Positions 1 to 5,038 of a stretch of DNA of 5,038 nt are shown piece after piece. The notes beneath the pieces are model-generated. The model was not told the DNA's origin. It ran no database searches and saw only the letters and a program-made list of their open reading frames with translations. The position numbers and the translations under genes are program-made. Source of the stretch: Planctomycetaceae bacterium (GTDB lineage Bacteria > Planctomycetota > Phycisphaerae > Phycisphaerales > SM1A02); the NCBI GenBank assembly GCA_002685335.1, contig NYWY01000004.1:1-5038 (forward strand), in the 5' to 3' direction. Position 1 is the stretch's first letter. The number at the start of each line of letters is the position of its first letter.

Positions 1-170
1 GAATGAACACCGCCCTCGGCTGATGGCGGCGGCGGCCGTCGTTTATGGGGCCCGGATCGACCCGATCGAGATCCTGAAAGGAGAGCGAACACCGTGGTTT
101 TCCGATGATCCGCCTCCGGTCACTCGGCCTGGATCGAGCCAGATCGAGCGCGTTCGGTGGGTCGGGGGAA

Positions 171-198
171 TTGACAGACGGGGGATCCGCGATACTCT
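171..198 (+). promoter_or_regulatory. Candidate sigma70-type promoter for the MerC-domain gene
   Basis: A perfect -35 hexamer TTGACA lies at 171-176. At 16-bp spacing there is a poor -10 candidate, TACTCT (193-198). GATACT (191-196) is nearer the consensus but only 14 bp away. Initiation near 205 would give a leader of about 120 nt before the ATG at 329. A second TTGACA at 198-203 overlaps the palindrome described next but has no -10 at the right distance. The call rests on hexamers and position only. Confidence 0.3.
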
Positions 199-216
199 TG
201 ACAATTGGTTGCCAAT
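198..216 (+). promoter_or_regulatory. Palindromic operator-like site
   Basis: ATTGG-TTG-CCAAT (204-216) is a perfect 5-3-5 inverted repeat. The same stretch can be read as two near-identical 7-mers, TTGACAA (198-204) and TTGCCAA (209-215), which also form a 6-of-7 inverted repeat around a 4-base centre. It is AT-rich against a GC-rich background. It overlaps the end of the candidate -10 and the likely start site, where a repressor would act. It suits a small dimeric metal-sensing repressor in general terms, but it does not match a Fur, Zur, MerR or DtxR consensus that I can name with confidence. Confidence 0.35.
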
Positions 217-271
217 AGCAGGGCGACCAATGCCATGACGCCGGATTCTCCCGGCTACCCGATCAGGGCTT

Positions 272-295
272 CGAGGACGGAAGATCCGTCCCTCG
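272..295 (+). promoter_or_regulatory. Strong leader hairpin upstream of the MerC-domain gene
   Basis: GGACGGA (275-281) and TCCGTCC (285-291) pair perfectly around a 3-base AGA loop. With one bulged C, the stem extends to CGAG (272-275) with CTCG (292-295), giving about 10 base pairs. It ends 33 bases before the ATG at 329. No T-run follows on either strand, so it is not a standard intrinsic terminator. It could be an mRNA-stability or attenuation element of the leader, or the terminator stem of a gene ending upstream. Confidence 0.4.
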
Positions 296-328
296 CACAC
301 CCAGATTTCAAACCCCCAGAAAACGCCC

Positions 329-1231
329 ATGCACCAGCCCATCTCCGTGACGCCGAACCTCGAACCTCTCACGTCGCAGGCCTATCGCGACTGGTTGGGA
401 GTCGCCGCATCGGTGCTGTGTGCCATCCACTGTGCGGCCATGCCCTTCGTGGTCGGTTTCCTCCCTCTCCTGGGATTGAGCTTCCTCGCCGAGCCGTCTT
501 TCCACAAGTGGATGGTCGGGATCTGCCTCGCGTTGGCACTCCTGGCCTTCGTACCCGGCTGGCGTCGTCATCATCGACTGGCACCCACCATCATCGGGCT
601 TTCGGGCCTCGGGCTCATTTCCTTCGCGGCGTTCGCCGGCCCCGAGGACTGCTGCCCGACTCCGTGTGCCGCGAACACCACGCCCGCCGAGACGAACATC
701 ATGACCGTCGCCCTCGGTGGCGAGTCGTCCTGCGTGGCAGCATGCTGTGACTCCGAGTCATCGAACGCGATGTTCACCGTGCCCGAAGAGACGACCTCGA
801 TGTCGATGGCCGATGAAGAGGACCAGGCCTGCACCGCGTCGTGCTGTTCCAGTGACGATGATGCGTCGACCATGATCGCGGACGCGACTCCGGCCATCGA
901 GAACGTCGATCTCGACCCTCCCTGCGTCGCCGCGTGCTGTGCCGCCGAAGAAACGGCCCCGCCCTCGGCCGAGACTGCGGGCCTCGTGATGATGACGGTG
1001 TCCGAAGACGCATCCTGCACCGCCGGATGCTGCCCGGACGCGGATGATTCCGTGGCCACCGCGGATTCCGGAGATTTCATGAGCCTCTTCTGGCTGCTCA
1101 TGACGCCGGTCGGCGGCGTGATCCTCGTGACCGCGCACCTCACGAACCATCGTCTTGACTCCCGCTGCAAGGCCGCCTGCTGCAAGGCCGCCTGCTGCTC
1201 TGACTCCCGAGACGATCAGGCCGCCGGGTGA
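329..1231 (+). CDS. MerC-domain membrane metal transporter with cysteine-repeat insertion
   Basis: The 300-residue protein looks like a MerC-family inner-membrane carrier of mercuric or other soft-metal ions, with a large insertion. Hydrophobic segments lie at about 22-45, 61-78, 85-103 and 251-271. The first contains CAIHC (31-35) followed by a Pro, matching the CxxHC metal site of MerC-domain proteins. The last ends in AHLTNHR, as MerC domains typically do. Classical MerC is about 140 residues; the excess is mainly residues 104-250. This acidic segment has CCxxxC at 108-113 and CxxxCC clusters starting at C135, C168, C199 and C230. A basic tail has two overlapping CxxxCC units (280-290). 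Basic residues between helices 2 and 3 and after helix 4 put the tail in the cytosol and the cysteine loop in the periplasm. The ATG at 329 has no clear Shine-Dalgarno, but it starts just before helix 1 and no better start is in frame. Family is fairly sure; metal is not known. Confidence 0.85.
   Translation: MHQPISVTPNLEPLTSQAYRDWLGVAASVLCAIHCAAMPFVVGFLPLLGLSFLAEPSFHKWMVGICLALALLAFVPGWRRHHRLAPTIIGLSGLGLISFAAFAGPEDCCPTPCAANTTPAETNIMTVALGGESSCVAACCDSESSNAMFTVPEETTSMSMADEEDQACTASCCSSDDDASTMIADATPAIENVDLDPPCVAACCAAEETAPPSAETAGLVMMTVSEDASCTAGCCPDADDSVATADSGDFMSLFWLLMTPVGGVILVTAHLTNHRLDSRCKAACCKAACCSDSRDDQAAG
731..1033 (+). repeat. Four degenerate CxxxCC repeats in the periplasmic loop
   Basis: Four copies encode CVAACC (731-748), CTASCC (830-847), CVAACC (923-940) and CTAGCC (1016-1033), at intervals of 33, 31 and 31 codons. 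Three of the four are preceded by a Met-x-Thr-Val box (MTV at residues 125-127, MFTV 148-151, MMTV 221-224) and then an acidic run. The DNA copies have diverged clearly at third positions, so the array is old and appears kept at protein level. The acidic linkers have the composition of a disordered, solvent-exposed loop. Confidence 0.8.
1164..1198 (+). repeat. Perfect 15-bp tandem repeat encoding CKAAC units
   Basis: The unit TGCAAGGCCGCCTGC occurs at 1166-1180 and again without mismatch at 1181-1195, followed by a partial third TGC; the period-15 match spans 1164-1198. It is in frame and gives C-KAA-CC-KAA-CC at residues 280-290, so one duplication added a full metal-binding-like unit. The 9-mer TGACTCCCG flanks the tract at 1156-1164 and 1201-1209, exactly 45 bp apart, and encodes Asp-Ser-Arg on both sides. 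Confidence 0.9.
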
Positions 1232-1374
1232 TTCGCTCCGGATCGTCGGATTCCGTTCGCCTGCCCGTGGTCCATGAAGGTGCGGATGCCAATGCAACCT
1301 GACCAACCGGGAATCCATCCGAGCCTGCCGGCCGACGCCTTCCTGCCTCGGTTCGGTTCCGCCGAGGATGCCGG

Positions 1375-2619
1375 ATGAATCTGGATTGGCTGGTCATCGG
1401 CGGCGGAATCCACGGCGTCCACATCGCCACCCGCCTGCTCGCGGATGCGGACATCCCGGCCGACCGTCTGGGCATCGTGGATCCGAGCGACAGACTGCTG
1501 GAAAGATGGCACACCTGCACCGCCACGACCGGGATGACCCATCTTCGCTCCCCCTCGGTCCACCACCTCGACCTGGACCCGCTGTCGCTGCAACGCTTCG
1601 CGGGCAAGCGGCGGAGCAGACCTCCGGGGCTGTTCGCCGCCCCCTTCGAAAGACCCAGCCTCGGGCTCTTCAACGATCACTGCAACCAGTCGGCCGAACA
1701 CTTCGGACTCACGAACCTCCACATCCGGGGTCGGGCGGAGAACTGCTCGATCAACGATGACGGCCTCACCGTCCGGTTGTCGGACGGAAGAAGCATCGAG
1801 GCCCGAAACGTGGTGCTGGCGATCGGGGCGAGCGATCAGACCGCCTGGCCGGCCTGGGCCTCCCGGACCCACCCTCGCATCCACCATGTCTTCGAGCCGG
1901 GGTTCGACGGGTGGCCGTCATCGCCGGAGACGGTGCTGGTGGTCGGCGGCGGCATCTCGGCGGGTCACGTGGCACTCCGCCTTCTCGCCGAAGGCCACGA
2001 CGTCCATCTGGCATCGCGACACGCCCTGCGTGAACATCAGTTCGACAGTGATCCCGGATGGCTCGGCGAGAAGTACACCATCCGTTTCGACCACGAACCC
2101 GATCCCGATCGACGAAGAGCGGTGATCACCAAGGCTCGACACCGAGGCTCGGTTCCCCCGGAGATGGCCCGCTCGATCCGACGGGCGATCGCCCGCGATC
2201 GGATCCAGTGGCACGAGGGTGAGGTGACCGGCTTCGAGGATCTCCATGACCGCCTCGACGTCGAACTCGGGCCGGACACCATGCTGACCGCCGACCGAAT
2301 CCTGCTCGCGACCGGCTTCGCGACTCGTCGCCCGGGCGGCACGATGGTCGATGAGCTGATCGATTCGGCGGCGCTCCGATGCGCCGACTGTGGGTACCCC
2401 ATCGTCGACTCCTCGCTCCGGTGGCATTCACACCTGTATGTCTCAGGCCCGCTGGCCGAACTCGAACTCGGTCCGGTTTCACGGAACATCGTCGGAGCGA
2501 GGCGAGCGGGCGACCGGATCGTCGCCGTGGCCCGCGACCGTGGCGTCACATCGCCCCGCGAAGAGCCGTCCGACCGAAGGAACCCCGCCGAGGCGACCTT
2601 GAACCGGGATGCTTCCTAG
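1375..2619 (+). CDS. FAD/NAD(P)-binding oxidoreductase of the SidA/IucD-like class
   Basis: The 414-residue protein resembles flavin-dependent, NAD(P)H-using oxidoreductases related to the lysine/ornithine N-hydroxylase fold. An N-terminal FAD-binding Rossmann motif GGGIHG is at 9-14, directly after the first strand. W45 and GMTHLRSP (53-60) followed by HHLD match the flavin-contacting segment of this group. LAIGAS is at 148-153, a second nucleotide motif GGGISAGH at 191-198, LLATGF at 310-315, and a family-like ending GPLAELELGPVSRNI at 358-372. The last 25 or so residues are a hydrophilic tail. It lacks the paired redox cysteines of mercuric reductase (MerA), so it is not a MerA. C336 and C339 form a CxxC just before the C-terminal segment; whether it matters is unknown. 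The start is supported by GAGG at 1364-1367, 7 bases before the ATG. It lies 143 bp after the MerC-domain gene, with no convincing terminator between, so co-transcription is possible. Substrate is unknown. Confidence 0.8.
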   Translation: MNLDWLVIGGGIHGVHIATRLLADADIPADRLGIVDPSDRLLERWHTCTATTGMTHLRSPSVHHLDLDPLSLQRFAGKRRSRPPGLFAAPFERPSLGLFNDHCNQSAEHFGLTNLHIRGRAENCSINDDGLTVRLSDGRSIEARNVVLAIGASDQTAWPAWASRTHPRIHHVFEPGFDGWPSSPETVLVVGGGISAGHVALRLLAEGHDVHLASRHALREHQFDSDPGWLGEKYTIRFDHEPDPDRRRAVITKARHRGSVPPEMARSIRRAIARDRIQWHEGEVTGFEDLHDRLDVELGPDTMLTADRILLATGFATRRPGGTMVDELIDSAALRCADCGYPIVDSSLRWHSHLYVSGPLAELELGPVSRNIVGARRAGDRIVAVARDRGVTSPREEPSDRRNPAEATLNRDAS

Positions 2620-2632
2620 CCTCCCGCCTCGA

Positions 2633-2712
2633 CTCCCGGATCGGATCCGACGACCCACCCGAGAAGCACCATTCCGCCCGGTCACTGCCGAACGGAATCG
2701 CCGCTCCGGGAG
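2633..2712. terminator. Nested inverted repeats between convergent genes, possible bidirectional terminator
   Basis: In the 136-bp gap between two convergent genes, ATTCCG (2671-2676) pairs with CGGAAT (2693-2698). Inside it, CGG/CCG pairs around a 6-base loop after a 2x2 mismatch. Outside it, CTCCCGGA (2633-2640) is the exact complement of TCCGGGAG (2705-2712). The small palindrome CGGATC-G-GATCCG also lies in the gap. There is no T-run, so termination is inferred from position and pairing only. Confidence 0.3.
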
Positions 2713-2755
2713 ATTCGATGACTGACGGGGGCCAACAGTTCCGGCGCTCGCCGCT

Positions 2756-3601
2756 TCAGCCGAGGAACGCGCCCACCAGGACCAGCCGCGCCGCACCGGC
2801 GATCGAGACCACCCCTTCGTCGCCTCGAGTCGCATCGACCCGTATCAGCCCGCCCCGGGGCGACGCCTGCCGCGCGAGGAAGGCGGGGCCCAATTCGTCG
2901 CGCCAAAGCAGACCGAGGCTCGCATGCAAGGACCCGGTCACCGGATCCTCGTCCACGGAAACTCCGGGAGCGAAATAGCGACTGACCACCGCCGCCCCGT
3001 CCGGATCATGATCGAGCCGGGCGGTCACCGCGATTCCCCGAGCCTTCACCCCACCGAGAACGCGCATGTCGGGCCGCATGTTTTCAATCGAGGCGGCTTC
3101 TTCGAGCACCAGCACCAGATCGTCCTCCATGGTTCGAACCACCCGGGCACCCTCGATGCCGAGCCCCTCGAACAAACGAGGATCCGGATCATCGATCTCC
3201 TCGAGTGGCGTTGCGGGAAGGCCCACCTCCTCCAGCTCACCCGCTCGTGTCTGGCGAAGATCACCCCGGTGGCGGGTACGAAAGATGATCGGGTCATTCT
3301 GCGGAGCAAGGCCGCGTTCTCGAAGGGCATGCGCCGCGGCGATCGTGGCATGCCCGCAGAGTTCGACCTCGTCACCGGGCGTGAACCAACGAAGCGACCA
3401 GATCGATGGATGCTCGGACTCTTCGAGCGGCGATACGAACGCCGTCTCCGAAAGATTCATTTCCGCGGCGATCCCCTGAAGGCGAGATTCGATTCCCGGC
3501 GCCTCCGAGTGTCCGGTGGGCATCACGCACACCGCCGCGGGATTGCCGGTGAAAGGCCTCTCGGTGACGAAAGCATCCACGACGAAGATCGGAAGGGACA
3601 T
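2756..3601 (-). CDS. PhzF-family isomerase/epimerase-like protein
   Basis: The 281-residue protein is a full-length PhzF-family member, with the two-lobed DapF-like fold. Family signatures are in order: FTGNPAAVC (17-25), AAEMNLSETAF (45-55), LRWFTPGDEVELCGHAT (70-86), EDPVTGSLH (218-226) and SPRGG (247-251). E52 in the NLSETAF motif corresponds to the catalytic glutamate of PhzF. True PhzF isomerises dihydro-3-hydroxyanthranilate in phenazine synthesis. No other phenazine gene is seen here, so this is more likely one of the many family members of unknown small-molecule substrate. The start at 3601 has GGAG (3607-3610 on the complementary strand) 5 bases upstream. It begins 30 bp after the metallophosphoesterase stop on the same strand, and the two probably share a transcript. 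It is probably cytoplasmic, as no signal peptide or membrane segment is visible. Confidence 0.9.
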   Translation of the reverse strand: MSLPIFVVDAFVTERPFTGNPAAVCVMPTGHSEAPGIESRLQGIAAEMNLSETAFVSPLEESEHPSIWSLRWFTPGDEVELCGHATIAAAHALRERGLAPQNDPIIFRTRHRGDLRQTRAGELEEVGLPATPLEEIDDPDPRLFEGLGIEGARVVRTMEDDLVLVLEEAASIENMRPDMRVLGGVKARGIAVTARLDHDPDGAAVVSRYFAPGVSVDEDPVTGSLHASLGLLWRDELGPAFLARQASPRGGLIRVDATRGDEGVVSIAGAARLVLVGAFLG

Positions 3602-3631
3602 GCGGACTCCGCGATCGGATGAAAATCCGGG

Positions 3632-4588
3632 TCAATCCCCGGATGGCTTCCATCCATAGGACTCGAAGGAAACCTGATTTCGACCGTCGGCGTGCAGGTC
3701 GACGAGGAGATAACCGGGAGAAAACTCGTGGTACGGGCCGTCCCACCAACCACCGCAGACCGCTCCACCGCAGGCGTAGCGAACGCCGAGATAGTCGACG
3801 ACCTCCGCCAGATGCAGGTGACCGGAAAGACAGAGTTCGACGTTCCCGTGCTTTTGGAAGAGATCCTTGAGGCGGCGGGCATCCAGATGCATCCACGCCC
3901 CGGGCACGTTCCAATCACCGGTCTTCTCGTTCTCGCCGTCGAAGAAGACGCAGGCGGAGAGGATCGGGATGTGACTCACGATGCAGACCGGCGTGCCCTT
4001 CGGGGTGCCTGCGAGGGTGCGATCGAGCCACTGGAACTGCGCCTCGTCGAGCAGTCCCTTGTACCCACCATCGCCACCCCGAAGCACGTTCGGACTGGTC
4101 GAGTCGAGCACGATGAATCGCCAGCCGGCCTGGTCCCAGGAGTAATGACCTTGGTCGAGACCGTAGGCGTCGCAGGCCCACTTTCGACCGTCGACGGGAT
4201 CCAGGCCGAGGATGTCATGATTGCCGATCACCGTTCGATGCGGGGTCGAGAGATCCGCGGTGACCACGCGGTTCCAGCAATCAAGCTGGGGCTTGGCGCG
4301 GACTCGCCCCTCCTCGCCGTCGACGTTCATCACGTTGTCGCCACCGAAGATGACCAGGTCGGGTCGATCGACCTGTGATTGCACGTGCGCGAGACAGGCG
4401 GCAAACCCCTGTTCGCCCCTCCGTTCGGGTTGGACGTGGGTGTCGGTGAGGAAGGCGACCCGAAGCACCCGGGAGGGATCGTCGCGGGAGTCCGAAGAGG
4501 AGGCGATGACCGGGGCGGCGGCGAGGCCGGCGAGGCCCGCCCCGAGCACGCGGCGGCGAGAGACGGACGGCTCGAGTGTCTGGGACAT
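3632..4588 (-). CDS. Tat-exported calcineurin-like metallophosphoesterase
   Basis: The 318-residue protein begins with a twin-arginine signal, SRRRVLG at 10-16. A hydrophobic Ala/Gly/Leu stretch and a likely cleavage region near residues 29-32 follow, so it should be folded in the cytosol and exported by Tat. The mature part has the full set of dinuclear-metal phosphoesterase motifs: DTH (49-51), GGDN (82-85), GNHD (122-125), SH (205-206) and GHLH (256-259). All expected metal ligands are present, so it should be active. The closest class I can name is the cyclic-nucleotide-phosphodiesterase-like (CpdA/Icc-type) calcineurin-like family; the substrate could be a phosphodiester or phosphomonoester. 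The start at 4588 has GGAG (4596-4599 on the complementary strand) 7 bases upstream. It lies 189 bp downstream of rsmE and is probably the first gene of a pair with the PhzF-family gene. Confidence 0.88.
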   Translation of the reverse strand: MSQTLEPSVSRRRVLGAGLAGLAAAPVIASSSDSRDDPSRVLRVAFLTDTHVQPERRGEQGFAACLAHVQSQVDRPDLVIFGGDNVMNVDGEEGRVRAKPQLDCWNRVVTADLSTPHRTVIGNHDILGLDPVDGRKWACDAYGLDQGHYSWDQAGWRFIVLDSTSPNVLRGGDGGYKGLLDEAQFQWLDRTLAGTPKGTPVCIVSHIPILSACVFFDGENEKTGDWNVPGAWMHLDARRLKDLFQKHGNVELCLSGHLHLAEVVDYLGVRYACGGAVCGGWWDGPYHEFSPGYLLVDLHADGRNQVSFESYGWKPSGD

Positions 4589-4641
4589 GACTGGTCTCCG
4601 GGATCGGAAAGGTCTCCGGCCAAGGCTATCCGAGACGAACC

Positions 4642-4667
4642 CGTCCCCGCCGGAAATGTCGGGGACG
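4642..4667 (-). promoter_or_regulatory. 8-bp perfect hairpin between rsmE and the metallophosphoesterase gene
   Basis: CGTCCCCG (4642-4649) and CGGGGACG (4660-4667) are exact complements around a 10-base, AT-richer loop. The element lies 110 bp after the rsmE stop and 53 bp before the metallophosphoesterase start, in reading direction. There is no T-run on either side. It could terminate or stabilise the rsmE transcript, or form a leader structure or operator for the downstream pair. Confidence 0.35.
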
Positions 4668-4777
4668 TCGAACGGAATCCCGGTGCGAGGTTCGGCTCAG
4701 TGATGTCGCCGATCGCGAGCTGGTTCCTCTCCCGCGGCGAGCCCCGACGGATGATGTGATGACCGCCGATGCCGGAC

Positions 4778-5038
4778 TCAGGGTCCCGAACCCGCGGGGC
4801 GGCCGGCCGATCCAGCGGCTCGAACCAGGGCGACGAGGGCGGCGGCCGCGGTCTCGACCCGAAGCACCCCTCGACCGATCGCGACCCGCCGAATGCTCCC
4901 CGCAGACTCGGCGTCGAGAAGCATCTGCTGCTCCGGCGGGCTGAAGCCGCCCTCGGGCCCGACCAGGACGACCACGCGTCCAGCCGAGGCGGCGACTTCC
5001 ACGGGCGATTCGCCGGCGGCGTCGCCGACGATCACGGT
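4778..5038 (-). CDS. RsmE, 16S rRNA m3U1498 methyltransferase (C-terminal part)
   Basis: The last 86 or so residues of an RsmE-family SPOUT methyltransferase are present; the frame is open through the window edge, so the start and the N-terminal PUA-like RNA-binding domain lie outside. RsmE methylates N3 of U1498 in 16S rRNA with S-adenosylmethionine. The evidence is the cofactor-knot motif VGPEGGFSPPE (about 4963-4931) and GVLRVETA (about 4870-4847), both hallmarks of the family. A short Ala/Gly/Pro-rich tail follows the usual end. The family is normally about 240 residues, so roughly two thirds is missing because of the window boundary, not because of a mutation. Confidence 0.93.
   Translation of the reverse strand, partial: TVIVGDAAGESPVEVAASAGRVVVLVGPEGGFSPPEQQMLLDAESAGSIRRVAIGRGVLRVETAAAALVALVRAAGSAGRPAGSGP

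Larger units (their letters stand above)
1..328. other. Upstream region without a convincing gene
   Basis: No recognisable coding sequence lies in these 328 bases. One + frame is open from the window edge (position 2) to a stop ending at 238, so it could be the 3' tail of a gene that begins outside the window. Its translation is rich in Arg, Pro and Gly, has no motif I know, and the palindrome at 198-216 falls inside it, so I do not call it. Another + frame from outside would end at the TGA at 21-23. An AAAGGAG at 77-83 looks like a strong ribosome site, but the nearest starts give only 4 codons (GTG at 94) or 37 codons (ATG at 105). The second half holds the probable control region of the MerC-domain gene. 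Confidence 0.5.

Noticed and set aside
50..170. Frequent GATCGAG-like words resembling short direct repeats
   Set aside because: GATCG words occur throughout the window, including inside genes, and reflect codon and base usage rather than an array.
120..236. 38-codon - strand frame starting with a short hydrophobic stretch (MALVALLLA)
   Set aside because: The Shine-Dalgarno-like GGAG is too far away, it lies across the operator region, and the rest has no small-protein character.
2..238. + frame open from the window edge to a stop ending at 238
   Set aside because: It has no recognisable motif, an Arg/Pro/Gly-rich composition and covers the promoter-like region; long open frames are common by chance at this GC content. 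A gene tail cannot be excluded.
571..1185. 204-residue open frame antisense to the MerC-domain gene
   Set aside because: It mirrors the cysteine repeats of the + strand gene, as expected from a complementary shadow, and has no domain of its own.
1287..1293. TGCCAAT upstream of the flavoprotein gene, shared with the operator-like site at 210-216
   Set aside because: It is only 7 bases, not palindromic in its new context, and expected by chance in a window of this size.
1375..2619. Flavoprotein as a mercuric reductase partner of the MerC-domain protein
   Set aside because: The active-site cysteine pair and C-terminal cysteine pair of MerA are absent; the motifs fit a different flavoprotein class.
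2924..3622. 232-residue + frame antisense to the PhzF-family gene
   Set aside because: The - strand gene carries complete family motifs and a ribosome site; the + frame shows none.
3692..4378. 228-residue + frame antisense to the metallophosphoesterase
   Set aside because: The - strand frame has all phosphoesterase motifs and a Tat signal; this frame is its shadow.

Overview
The window is high-GC bacterial chromosome (about two thirds G+C by eye) with tightly packed ordinary genes and no phage, insertion sequence, CRISPR array or RNA gene that I can recognise. Weak or absent Shine-Dalgarno sequences on some genes, a Tat-exported calcineurin-like phosphoesterase and a MerC-domain membrane protein would fit a marine planctomycete-like or similar Gram-negative lineage. 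That assignment is a guess from style, not from a marker gene.

Layout: positions 1-328 hold no convincing gene, but contain a TTGACA promoter-like element, a small palindrome suited to be an operator (198-216) and a strong leader hairpin (272-295). Two genes follow on the + strand: a MerC-domain membrane protein with an unusual cysteine-repeat insertion (329-1231) and a two-Rossmann FAD/NAD(P)-binding oxidoreductase (1375-2619). A 136-bp convergent gap with nested inverted repeats separates these from a leftward set on the - strand: the C-terminal part of the 16S rRNA methyltransferase RsmE (4778 to the window edge), a Tat-secreted metallophosphoesterase (3632-4588) and a PhzF-family protein (2756-3601). 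The last two lie 30 bp apart and are probably co-transcribed.

The most interesting object is the MerC-domain protein. Its four-helix MerC scaffold is split between helices 3 and 4 by an acidic loop of about 145 residues. That loop carries four CxxxCC clusters at a period of 31-33 residues, plus a CCxxxC group next to helix 3. The C-terminal tail carries two more overlapping CxxxCC units, made by a perfect 15-bp in-frame tandem duplication. By the positive-inside rule the loop lies outside the inner membrane and the tail in the cytosol. This suggests a soft-metal scavenger that captures ions in the periplasm, passes them through the CAIHC site in helix 1 and releases them to thiols in the cytosol. 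Metal identity, the regulator and any functional link to the downstream flavoprotein are inferences.
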